A DNA stretch of 5,956 nucleotides from contig OV299793.1 in assembly GCA_923184405.1 (NCBI GenBank), forward strand, positions 1,102,230 to 1,108,185, in the 5' to 3' direction. Source of the DNA: Neisseria meningitidis. GTDB lineage: Bacteria; Pseudomonadota; Gammaproteobacteria; Burkholderiales; Neisseriaceae. Numbering within the stretch: the first letter of the stretch is position 1; every line of letters begins with the position of its first letter. Shown here piece after piece: positions 1-5,956 of this stretch. A program made the position numbers and the translations under genes. The notes beneath the pieces were generated by a model, which was not told the origin of the DNA, did no database searches, and saw only the letters and a list, made by a program, of their open reading frames with translations.

Positions 1-141
1 AATACTTCTGGACGTGTGTGTTCAGGATGGAACGATAAGCAGTTCCTTAATCGTTAACCAAATGGTATGTGGTGATTTGTGCTCTTTAATGATCAGCTGG
101 TTCATAAAGTGCAGTTAGTTGGCGCCCGTTACAACATGCAG
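1..141. other. Unassigned sequence left of ung
   Basis: I see no gene, RNA, repeat or clear hairpin here. It lies beyond the apparent ung stop and would be the 3' flank of that gene. Short open stretches exist on both strands, but none resembles a known protein and none has a convincing ribosome binding site. The adjoining end of ung is among the most diverged parts of the window, so any conserved neighbour here could be too altered to recognise. Confidence 0.4.
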
Positions 142-844
142 TTACAGATACTGGCCAGGTTATCGAATCGGATACCGTGCGCGAATGCAAATAATCTTCG
201 ATGGTATAGGAAAAAGCGCTGCATCCACCGTAGAAAAACCGGTTCCATAAGTGCAGACGAAGAAGACTTGGCATGCAGTACGGTCATCATAACACGGTTA
301 TCGGATCTAAACACCGACTCTAGGCCCAAACACCTATTTTGCAGAAAAATGGCATACCGAAAAACCACGATGCAGAAAGAGGAGACGCATGCGGTCCAGT
401 GCAGCTGCATCATAACGTACCAATAAAACGTTCCCAGCCTAAAAGGGCGTGCGAAAATGCGACTGTCCTGCACGCACTGTCAAAAACGTGTTCAGAAGCA
501 AAACGACCTGCTCCGCCCCGCTGCCAGACAGCCGTGCACAAAAATGGGAAAGCAATCGATGTCAGCACCAACTCCTTGTAGATATTGAGTAAAAACCTGA
601 TATCCGGATACCCTCCGGACGGAAAATGACAAACCGTGAGCCTGCCCTGCCCGTGATACGGATCTTGTCCGAGAATGACGGCTTTGACCCGGTCGAACGC
701 TGTCGGGCAGACTGCATTGAACTCATACGCTGTCAGGCGGATACGATGATTGTCCCGACAAACGTTCTGCCTGACTGCATTTAAAATTTCCTGAAAAATA
801 CGGCTGCTGTTTTCGCCGCCGAGTGCATCGTGCCAAGTGTCCAT
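142..844 (-). pseudogene. ung: Broken ung, uracil-DNA glycosylase family 1
   Basis: Intact Ung removes uracil from DNA at the start of base-excision repair. The start at 844 (MDTWHDALGG) matches neisserial Ung. Residues 17-26 (FQEILNAVRQ) and 49-68, containing the catalytic water-activating motif GQDPYH (59-64), are preserved. LLNIYKEL and SHALLGWERF follow in frame, but the stretch between them is frameshifted: bases encoding LLLNT are still readable one frame over. A further one-base loss near 413 closes the frame after GWERFIGTL at about 410. Beyond that the reading continues one frame over, heavily substituted, to a probable stop at 142-144 (CTGTAA on the minus strand). The DNA-intercalating HPSPLS motif has become HAKSSSS near 258-275. 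The span agrees with a usual length of about 220 residues. The open 144-residue part lacks the C-terminal half of the fold and is unlikely to be active. The gene is divergent from the nfeD-slipin pair. Confidence 0.85.
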
Positions 845-923
845 ATCTGCCCTATCCTTTCAAATTCAGCTATACTGCTGATATTGCGTTATTTTGTCAA
901 ACGACGCGCTTTGTGGGAAATGT
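845..923. promoter_or_regulatory. Divergent promoter gap between ung and nfeD
   Basis: Only 79 bases separate the two divergent starts, so both promoters should lie here. On the minus strand TTGACA (900-895) is a perfect -35 box towards ung, followed after about 20 bases by TATAGC, a long spacing. On the plus strand TATACT (871-876) could be a -10 box for nfeD, but no good -35 box lies 16-18 bases before it. GGGAAA (915-920), just before the nfeD ATG at 924, is a weak ribosome binding site. The gap is inferred from layout more than from motif quality. Confidence 0.4.
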
Positions 924-1324
924 ATGACTGTATGGTTTGTTGCCGCTGTTGCCGTCTTAATCATCGAATTATTGACGGGAACGGTTTATCTTTGGTTGTC
1001 AGCGCGGCTTTGGCGGGTTCGGGCATTGCATACGGGCTGACCAGCGTACGCCTGCCGCCGTCTTGACCGCCGCTCTGCTTTCCGCGCTGGGTATTTGGTT
1101 CGTACACGCCAAAACCGCCGTGGGAAAAGTTGAAACGGATTCATATCAGGATTTGGATGCCGGACAATATGTCGAAATCCTCCGACACACAGGCGGCAAC
1201 CGTTACGAAGTTTTTATCGCGGTACGCACTGGCAGGCTCAAAATACGGGGCAGAAGGCTTGAACCAGGAACTCGCGCCTAATCGTCCGCAAGGAAGCAAC
1301 CTTCTTATCATCGCAAACCCCTAA
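924..1324 (+). pseudogene. Broken nfeD-like gene (short NfeD membrane protein)
   Basis: Short NfeD proteins have a membrane-anchored N-terminus and a C-terminal OB-fold (NfeD domain). They are almost always encoded beside a stomatin/slipin and are thought to act with it at the membrane. From the ATG at 924 the frame reads MTVWFVAAVAVLIIELLTGT, a membrane segment. One T is missing near 994 and another base near 1045; the rest is open from 1063 as LLSALGIWFVHAKTAVGKVE and onward, a second membrane segment and then the start of the OB-fold. More indels fall near 1215 and 1250-1275. The C-terminus (NLLIIANP, stop 1322-1324) is in another frame. The span, about 133 codons, is the expected length of the short, protease-less class. 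It ends 14 bases before the slipin ATG, so the two form an operon. No single frame gives a complete protein. TTG at 1063 could start only a truncated product. Confidence 0.8.
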
Positions 1325-1329
1325 CACTC

Positions 1330-1334
1330 GGAGG
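1330..1334 (+). promoter_or_regulatory. Ribosome binding site of slipin
   Basis: GGAGG is a full Shine-Dalgarno core, four bases before the ATG at 1339. It fixes the slipin start and is intact although the gene behind it is broken after eight codons. Confidence 0.75.
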
Positions 1335-1338
1335 AATT

Positions 1339-2284
1339 ATGGAATTTTCATTATCTTGTTGGTAGCCGTTGCCGTTTTCGGCTTCAATCCTTTGTCGTCA
1401 TCCCACAGCAGGAAGTCCACGTTGTCGAAAGGCTCGGACGTTTCCATCGCGATATGACGGAAGGTTTGAATATTTTGATTCCCTTTATCGACCGCGTCGC
1501 CTGCCGTCATTCGCTGAAAGAAATCCCTTGAGACGTACCCAACCAGGTCTGCATCACGCGCGACAACACGCAGCTGACGGTTGACGGCATCATCGATTTC
1601 CAAGTGACCGACCCCAAACTCGCCTCTTACGGTTCGAGCAACTACATTATGGCGATTACCAGCTTGCCCAAACGACGCTGCGTTCCGTTATCGGGCGTAT
1701 GGAGTTGGACAAAACGTTTGAAGAACGCGACGAAATCAACAGCACCGTCGTCTCCGCCCTCGATGAAACCGCCAGAGCTTGGGGCGTAAAGGTTTTGCGT
1801 TATGAGATTAAAGACTTGGTTCCGCCGCAGAAATCCTTTACGCTCAATGCAGGCGCAAATTACCGCCGAACGCGAAAAACGCGCCCGTATCGCCGAATCC
1901 GAAGGTCGTAAATCGAACAAATCAACCTTGCCAGTGGTCAGCGCGAAGCCGAAATCCAACAATCCGAAGGCGAGGCTCAGGCTGCGGTCAATGCGTCAAA
2001 TGCCGAAAAAATCGCCCGCATCAACCGCGCCAAAGGTGAAGCGGAATCCTCGCGCCTTGTTGCCGAAGCCAATGCCGAAGCCATCCGTCAAATTGCCGCC
2101 GCCCTGCAAACCCAAGGCGGCGCGGATGCGATCAATCTGAAGATTGCGGAACAATACGTCGCTGCGTTCAACAATCTTGCCAAAGAAAGCAATACGCTGA
2201 TTATGCCCGCCAATGTTGCCGACATCGGCAGCCTGATTTCTCGCCGGTATGAAAATTATCGACAGCAGCAAAACCGCCAAATAA
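1339..2284 (+). pseudogene. Broken stomatin/slipin (SPFH/Band 7) gene
   Basis: Slipins are membrane-anchored SPFH-domain scaffolds that form oligomers and partner with NfeD. The span equals about 315 codons, the normal length. The order is standard: N-terminal membrane segment (reads VAVAVFGF one frame over), SPFH domain (VVIPQQEVHVVERLGRF, then the SLKEIP, GIIDFQVTDPKLASYG and MELDKTFEERDEIN regions), an Ala/Glu-rich coiled coil (REAEIQQSEGEAQAAVNASN) and a conserved tail (EQYVAAFNNLAKESNTLI). Base losses near 1346 and 1386, net shifts near 1660 and 1820-1835, a loss near 1911 and an insertion near 2242 change the frame. The first closes the start frame at TAG 1363-1365. An in-frame TGA lies at 1529-1531 (EIP-stop-DVP). 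Substitutions are few; 1912-2240 is clean for about 110 codons. Low substitution with many one-base indels suggests either very recent decay or sequence error. Confidence 0.88.
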
Positions 2285-2293
2285 GCCGTGATG

Positions 2294-2340
2294 AAAATGC
2301 CGTCTGAAGTCCTGTTTTCGGGGTTCAGACGGCATTTTTA
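2294..2340 (+). terminator. Uptake-sequence hairpin terminator after slipin
   Basis: A perfect inverted pair of the neisserial 12-base uptake sequence, ATGCCGTCTGAA (2297-2308) and TTCAGACGGCAT (2324-2335), gives a stem of at least 12 bp with a 15-base loop. AAA precedes it and TTTTT (2335-2339) follows it. It lies 10 bases after the slipin stop. Because A-rich sequence stands on the other side, it could also end transcripts from the minus-strand transporter. Neisseria commonly uses paired uptake sequences as terminators, and the same sequence serves natural transformation. Confidence 0.92.
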
Positions 2341-2374
2341 TTTAAACCAGGCAAGGTTGTATTCCGCTTCAAAT

Positions 2375-2475
2375 TATAGTGAATTAACAAAAACCAGTAC
2401 GGCGTTGCCTCGTACTTCTGTACTGTCTGCGGCTTCGTCGCCTTGTCCTGATTTTTGTATATATCGCAGGCTATA
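2375..2475. mobile_element. Correia repeat element (CREE), short internally deleted form
   Basis: The left end TATAGTGAATTAACAAAAAC matches the CREE terminal repeat (usual form TATAGTGGATTAAC, so one change). The body holds the characteristic blocks GTACGGCGTTGCCTCG (2398-2413) and TACTGTCTGCGGCTTCGTCG (2421-2440), followed by CCTTGTCCTGATTTTT. The central part of the 150-bp form is missing: CCTCG is joined almost directly to TACTTCTGTACTG. At about 101 bases it resembles the known short class of roughly 104-108 bp, minus a few more bases at the junction. The right end should read GTTAATCCACTATA but here runs through ATATATCGCAGGCTATA, so that repeat is damaged. CREEs are non-autonomous MITE-like elements with TA target sites. 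This one sits between the converging slipin and transporter genes. Confidence 0.9.
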
Positions 2476-2496
2476 TGTAAATTCGGGCAGGACCGC

Positions 2497-3567
2497 CTAC
2501 CTGCCCCGGTAAAACTGTATACAAAATATTTCTGCACGCCCTCGCGAAGCAAGACCAAAGGTTACGGCGGCCAAAGGCAATCCCGCCAACATTCCGACAA
2601 AGCCCATCAGCTGCCCGAACGCCATCAGCGAAAAGATAACCCAAAACGGCGACAGCCCGATACGGTCTCCCACGATTTTCGGCGTAATGAAAAAACTTTC
2701 GAGAAACTGTCCTACGGCAAAAACCGCCCAAACAGCCAAGATGCCGTTCCACGAACCGAACTGGAGCAAGGCGGCGACGGTTGCCAGCAGCAGTCCCGTA
2801 AACGCGCCCAAATAAGGAACAAAAACCAAAATACTAAACAACCATACCGATTGCAAACCCCGAATCCAGCCCGACCAGCACCAACCCAAGCCGTAAACCA
2901 AACCCATAATCAGCATCACCGGAAGCTGCCCGCGCAAAAATCCGCCCAATACCTCGTTCAAATTGCCTGTAATGCGCGTATAAGCACCAACGAAACGCCT
3001 CGGAACCAGTTTAGCAATGCCGCACGACCACCGCTGCCAATCCAGCAGGAAATAGTAAAGCAGCAAGGGAAGCAGCAGCAGGTTGCCGATACTGCTGACA
3101 ATATTGCCGCCCTGCCTCATCAAAACGGGAAACCACGCCTTAAGCGCGTTGCTCAACTCGCCTGTATGCGCCTGAAGCCACGCAATAATAGATGCCTGAT
3201 CGATTTCCACATATCCGCCGATTGTATTTTCAACCACGGCAGCAGCGTGTTCTGCATAAAACCGATTAATTGGGGCATGGCGCGATGCCAGATTGTTGAA
3301 CTGCCCGACCAGCATAGGGACAATAATCAACAATAATGCCAACAACAAAATCAAGGAAAACACCATCACAGACATCAAAGCGGATGCACGGTTCAAACCA
3401 TTTTCTGCAACAATTCGACCAAAGGGTCCAATACATACGCCAGCACCGCCGCAGCCGCAAACGGAGTCAAAGTATCGCCGAGCGCGAAAACCAGCCGGAC
3501 CAAGGCGGCAAACGCCGCCGCCGGCAACCATCCACGGCTTGATGAACCGCCCTTTCCTCCGATACAT
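2497..3567 (-). CDS. AI-2E/PerM-family (UPF0118) membrane transporter with cancelled frameshifts
   Basis: AI-2E/PerM-family proteins are polytopic inner-membrane transporters or exporters; the substrate here cannot be told. The frame is open for 356 codons from ATG 3567 (MYRRKGR); a GTG at 3576 would add three. Visible segments include VFSLILLLALLLIIVPMLVG, NLLLLPLLLYYFLLDW, VAALLQFGSWNGILAVWAVF and the conserved C-terminal IGLSPFWVIFSLMAFG and GFVGMLAGLPLAAV. Four stretches do not look like the family: counting from GTG 3576, residues about 21-59, 100-115, 232-247 and 340-354. In each, the neighbouring frame gives expected family sequence (for example LPQLIGFMQNTLLPWL for 100-115, VGLDSGFAIGM for 232-247), so each is a pair of opposite one-base shifts. 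The real protein is therefore either altered in four places, including the first membrane region, or the sequence has errors. It is monocistronic and convergent with slipin. Confidence 0.72.
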   Translation of the reverse strand: MYRRKGRFIKPWMVAGGGVCRLGPAGFRARRYFDSVCGCGGAGVCIGPFGRIVAENGLNRASALMSVMVFSLILLLALLLIIVPMLVGQFNNLASRHAPINRFYAEHAAAVVENTIGGYVEIDQASIIAWLQAHTGELSNALKAWFPVLMRQGGNIVSSIGNLLLLPLLLYYFLLDWQRWSCGIAKLVPRRFVGAYTRITGNLNEVLGGFLRGQLPVMLIMGLVYGLGWCWSGWIRGLQSVWLFSILVFVPYLGAFTGLLLATVAALLQFGSWNGILAVWAVFAVGQFLESFFITPKIVGDRIGLSPFWVIFSLMAFGQLMGFVGMLAGLPLAAVTFGLASRGRAEIFCIQFYRGR

Positions 3568-3688
3568 AAAAACCACCCGCTAAAAATAATATTGTAAGCC
3601 AGTATGGCAGAACCGCCGCGCCGTCAAAAAAGCCTCCGCCTGCCCGATAGCCTGTTATCACGGTTTAGGCTAAAATAACGCACATCCG
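3568..3688. other. Transporter upstream region
   Basis: This gap should hold the transporter promoter on the minus strand. TACAAT, on the minus strand at about 3597-3592, is a good -10 box, but I find no matching -35 box at normal distance; TTGACG lies about 25 bases upstream, which is too far. A weak GCGGGTGG purine run precedes the ATG at 3567. A minus-strand open frame starting at 3661 covers this gap but overlaps the transporter start and resembles nothing known. Confidence 0.3.
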
Positions 3689-3722
3689 ATGCCGTCTGAA
3701 GGCAAACACGACTTCAGACGGC
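3689..3722. repeat. Inverted pair of DNA uptake sequences between divergent genes
   Basis: ATGCCGTCTGAA (3689-3700) faces TTCAGACGGC (3713-3722) across 12 bases, giving a 10-bp stem. There is no T-run on either side, and no gene ends here: the transporter reads away to the left and ybeD to the right. It is therefore better viewed as a pair of uptake signals than as a terminator, unless a third gene once lay in the gap. Confidence 0.85.
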
Positions 3723-3753
3723 ACACCACCACATACGACAAGGCAGCACATCG

Positions 3754-4037
3754 CCGACCGAACAAAAAAACCAAAACATCCCTCATCGAATTTCCCTGCA
3801 GCGCCACATTGAAAGTAATGGGCGCAGGTGCATCCGAAGTTCGAGCAGGCGAGTAGTGGACACCAAATCACGCCTCCACGCCCCCGACACGCAGGCGCAC
3901 CACATCACCACGCGTCCGAGCAGCAAGACAACTATCCTAAGCGCCACCGTACAAATAAAGGTTGAAAACCAGAACAACTCAACAATATATACACCAGAGC
4001 GCTGACTTCACACAAAGTGGTCAAAGTGGTACTTTGA
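3754..4037 (+). pseudogene. ybeD: Broken ybeD (DUF493) gene
   Basis: YbeD/DUF493 proteins are small (about 90 residue) ACT-like domain proteins of unknown role, often encoded beside lipB, as in E. coli. The pieces here are TEQKN at 3757, then (after an extra C near 3771) SLIEFPC and LKVMGA, then bases encoding HAPDTQAHHITTRPSS, VKVENQ and VKVVL in shifting frames, closing at TGA 4035-4037. The expected ATG position (3754-3756) reads CCG. An in-frame TAG lies at about 3854-3856 (GCGAGTAGTGG). At least five indels separate the pieces. The span of 284 bases matches a 91-codon gene. The stop is followed after one base by the lipB ATG, so the three downstream genes form a tight operon. Identification rests on ordered short matches plus context. 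Confidence 0.8.
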
Positions 4038-4038
4038 G

Positions 4039-4631
4039 ATGAAAATCATACATAAAGATTTAGGTTGAATATCTGCCGACTTTTGAGGCGATGAAAACCT
4101 TCAACACCAAACGAACCGCCTCTACCGAAGATGAATTGTGGGTGGTAGAACATCCCCCGTGTTCACACAGGGGCTGGTAAACAAAAACGAACACCTGCTG
4201 ATCGCGACGACATTCCATCGTCCAATCGACCCGGGCGGGCGATTACTATCACCGAACCGGGCAATTGGTCGTTTATACGATGATTGATTTCAAACGGCGC
4301 AAAACCAGCGTCCGCAACGTGATTCCGCGCCGAAAACAGCATCATCGCCACATTGAGCGGAATACGGCATCGAAGCGGCGGCAGATCCCAAACGCCCGGC
4401 GTTACGTCGGCGAACCAAATCGCCTCACTGGGGCTGCGTATCAAAAGGTTCCGTCTATCATGGCCTTGCGCTCAACGTCAATATGGATTTAAGCCCGTTT
4501 ACCACATCAACCCTCAGCTGCAGCCGGTATGGAAATGACGCAAATCGCGGATTTTGTCCAGCATGCCCCACGCCGGACGAAGTCGCCACCAAACACACCG
4601 CACACCGAGAAACGCAAATAACAACGAGTGA
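4039..4631 (+). pseudogene. lipB: Broken lipB, octanoyl-ACP:protein octanoyltransferase
   Basis: LipB moves octanoate from acyl carrier protein to lipoyl domains, the first step of lipoate synthesis. The ATG at 4039 gives MKIIHKDLG and then TGA (4066-4068), because of one extra base; the next frame gives VEYLPTFEAMKTFN and TEDELWVVEHPP. Further fragments in order are VFTQGL, EHLLI, QLVVYTMIDFKRRKTSVRN, IASLGLRIK, MDLSPF and TPDEVA. The HGPGQ motif reads HRTGQ (4250-4264). The catalytic Lys before IASLG is a CAA codon (4416-4418), and the catalytic Cys after HINP is CAG (4515-4517). At least six frame changes occur. The likely stop TGA 4629-4631 lies at the lipA junction. Length matches the usual 200-odd residues. 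Loss of both catalytic residues means no product could be active even if frames were restored. Confidence 0.88.
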
Positions 4632-5612
4632 AAACAAAACCAAGGCGAACCCAAAACCGGCATCAAACCCAAACGCTGCGCATGAAACTCAGAACGCGCA
4701 GACCAAACAAAAGCGCATCCCCATCAAAGTCGAAAAACTTACCAGGAAAAAACCCAAAAAGCCCGAATGGACGCACGCAAAACCCCAACAACACAAATTC
4801 TGCACAAATCAAAGACATTTGCGCGAACAAGATACACAAGAGACACGAAACCGCCTGCCCCAACATCAGCGAATCCTGCAACAAAGGCATCGGCAACTGC
4901 ATCAGCAAGGGCGATATCTGCAACGCCGCCGATGACGATCGGCGACATCGGACACGGCCACCTATGCACGTACCCCGACAGACCGTAAAAACTCGGCCGA
5001 ATACGCTCAAACCCGACGAACCTGAAAAACATCATCATAACATCCGTCGAAAGCCACGAACCTGCGCGGCAGCGGCGCACAGCACCTCCAAACCAACCGC
5101 AGCAAAGCCATCCGCGACAACGCCGAACACCAAAATCAACAAATCCCATCGAACCCGACTCCGCGAAACCAGCCCGAACACCGGCATCAAAATCCTGGCT
5201 TCCGCCGACACCCCGCACAACGTCATAAAAAACAACCGCAAACCCACCCCAGCCTGAACAGAAAAACCGACGCTGACAAGCCAATCAACCTGTACAGAAA
5301 GAAGCCGCCCCATATATTATAGAAAAGCCGCAAAACGACCAATAAAACGGCATAAAAGTCGGCTGCACATCCAAAAAAAACGGAACAAGGGCGCGAGTAG
5401 TACGAAACAGATATACCCGCACAAAATTATGCATGATCATCGGACTTCCTCGAAACAGACGAAACACCTGCCCGTCCTGCATACGCGACACCCGAGCAGC
5501 GCAAATCATCGAAAAAAGAATACCAACTGGACGGGCACCGAAATGCCGCCAGAACGGACACGATGAACGTTCACAAACACGTCACGCCGACGAACAGGCT
5601 CAAAAGCCTTGA
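4624..5612 (+). pseudogene. lipA: Broken lipA, lipoyl synthase (radical SAM)
   Basis: LipA inserts two sulfurs into octanoylated lipoyl domains using two 4Fe-4S clusters. Ordered matches: RIPIKV, KKPEW, KDI/LREQ, ACPNI (4853-4867), GDIC (to 4921), bases for VGHG, DPDEP, IRETSPNT-like and KILA pieces, THPSL, then DNA close to the HLPV, NAA and HADEQA regions, ending at TGA 5610-5612. The expected ATG, overlapping the lipB stop as ATGAGTGA, reads ACG (4624-4626). Of the auxiliary-cluster cysteines (C-x4-C-x5-C) the first is His, the second remains, and the third is displaced by one codon. Of the radical-SAM CxxxCxxC only the first remains; the other two fall in GCCGATGACGATCGG. Many indels and stops occur after 5257. 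The span is close to a 325-codon gene. The plus strand is unusually poor in T here. Confidence 0.87.
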
Positions 5613-5696
5613 CAAAGAAACAGACGAACTGCAGGCATCAGCAAACCCAAAATACCGGCCCGAAGGAAAGAAACAACTACCTACGCCGACGAACAG
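5584..5696 (+). repeat. 14-bp direct repeat at the lipA end
   Basis: ACGCCGACGAACAG occurs at 5584-5597 and again at 5683-5696, 99 bases apart. The first copy is the HADEQ end of lipA, in the expected position. The second lies in the spacer after the stop, and its flanks are only weakly similar, so it could be a remnant of a small duplication or chance. Confidence 0.5.
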
Positions 5697-5697
5697 C
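5613..5697. other. Spacer after lipA, no recognisable gene
   Basis: A-rich sequence without a recognisable protein, RNA or hairpin apart from the second copy of the 14-bp repeat. Confidence 0.4.
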
Positions 5698-5725
5698 CCG
5701 CGTTGTTTAATCAGCACGTTACGCA

Positions 5726-5752
5726 ATGCCGACTGAAAGCCGCAGACGGCAT
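5726..5752 (+). terminator. Degenerate uptake-sequence hairpin after lipA
   Basis: ATGCCGACTGAA (5726-5737, one mismatch to the uptake consensus) faces CAGACGGCAT (5743-5752). The stem pairs at ATGCCG/CGGCAT, with one mismatch before the next pairs. AATTAAAT follows but there is no proper T-run. Position suggests the original terminator of the ybeD-lipB-lipA operon. Confidence 0.55.
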
Positions 5753-5846
5753 AATTAAATCCAAAAAACCGTCGACAAACTAAAAAGTACATAATAGCCC
5801 CACACGCTTGCTGTCTGCCGCGTTGTTTAATCAACTTTAATTGTCT

Positions 5847-5870
5847 ATGCCGTCTGGCCTCAGACAGCAT
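5847..5870. terminator. Second degenerate uptake-sequence hairpin
   Basis: ATGCCGTCTG (5847-5856) faces CAGACAGCAT (5861-5870) across a four-base loop, a 10-bp stem with one mismatch. No T-run follows on the plus strand, so terminator strength is doubtful. A competing 9-bp pairing exists between TGCTGTCTG (5809-5817) and CAGACAGCA (5861-5869). Confidence 0.5.
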
Positions 5871-5956
5871 GAACTATTCCCAAAATCCGATAATCTCAAA
5901 GAATCTGTCGGTTAATAAAGACGATTCATTATAAATTTTGATAGCAATACGTAACT
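5871..5956. other. AT-rich right end, nothing recognised
   Basis: AT-rich sequence with no open frame of note and no clear motif. It could be a promoter region for a gene outside the window. Confidence 0.3.

Larger units (their letters stand above)
5698..5870. repeat. Diverged tandem unit: 16-bp repeat plus uptake-like hairpin, twice
   Basis: CCGCGTTGTTTAATCA is present exactly at 5698-5713 and 5818-5833, 120 bases apart. Each copy is followed after 12 or 13 bases by a degenerate uptake-sequence hairpin. The two halves are similar in order but diverged, which suggests an old tandem duplication of about 55 bases with unrelated sequence between. Confidence 0.7.

Noticed and set aside
410..844. 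Shortened but functional Ung
   Set aside because: GQDPYH is present, but the LLNT region is out of frame and the C-terminal part with HPSPLS is missing, so it cannot complete the fold.
2455..3336. Plus-strand open frame of 293 codons rich in Gln, Asn and Lys
   Set aside because: It is antisense to the transporter, whose minus-strand frame has clear membrane segments and family motifs; the composition is that of a shadow frame.
3467..3661. Small minus-strand gene upstream of the transporter
   Set aside because: It overlaps the transporter start in another frame, has no ribosome binding site and no recognisable similarity.
4153..4176. CCCC...GGGG hairpin as a terminator
   Set aside because: It lies in the HPPVFTQG codons of lipB and has no T-run.
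4628..5257. Basic, Pro/Thr/Lys-rich 209-codon protein as a possible novel secreted or DNA-binding protein
   Set aside because: It carries ordered LipA pieces such as ACPNI and GDIC, so it is one frame of a decayed lipA.
4739..5284. Minus-strand open frame of 181 codons rich in Gly, Phe and Val
   Set aside because: It is antisense to the lipA remnant. The A/C-rich plus strand removes stops from the other strand, so long open frames are expected.
5698..5833. CRISPR-like array
   Set aside because: Only two copies of a 16-mer with a 104-base gap; no regular spacers and no cas genes.

Overview
The window comes from a Neisseria chromosome, most likely the meningitidis/gonorrhoeae/lactamica group. 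It carries the 12-base AT-type DNA uptake sequence ATGCCGTCTGAA, paired as inverted repeats at 2297-2335 and 3689-3722, and a short Correia element (CREE) at about 2375-2475. Every recognisable gene product is closest to the neisserial protein as I remember it. No database search was possible, so all comparisons are from memory.

Layout, left to right: a broken ung (uracil-DNA glycosylase, minus strand, about 142-844); a short divergent promoter gap; a broken nfeD-like gene (924-1324) and a broken stomatin/slipin gene (1339-2284), forming a typical nfeD-slipin operon on the plus strand; an uptake-sequence terminator; a CREE; an AI-2E/PerM-family membrane transporter on the minus strand (2497-3567), the only long gene still open; a second uptake-sequence pair; then a broken ybeD-lipB-lipA operon on the plus strand (3754 to about 5612). 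The last 340 bases are non-coding. They hold a diverged direct repeat, each copy followed by a degenerate uptake-sequence hairpin.

The main feature is pervasive decay. Six of seven genes carry several single-base insertions or deletions plus stop codons. LipB has lost both catalytic residues (Lys and Cys). LipA has lost most of its iron-sulfur cysteines and its start codon. Ung keeps its catalytic GQDPYH motif but has lost HPSPLS. Damage is uneven: slipin and the transporter (about 1340-3570) are nearly clean at the base level apart from indels, while the outer parts (142-430 and 4600-5700) are heavily substituted and the lipA part is strikingly poor in T. The transporter stays open only because four pairs of opposite-sign frameshifts cancel.

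Two explanations fit: real decay of a conserved housekeeping block, or a poor-quality sequence with errors concentrated towards the ends. The sequence alone does not decide. Gene order is normal, and I see no new defence, mobile or regulatory system. If the decay is real, the cell would lack de novo lipoate synthesis and uracil excision from this locus.
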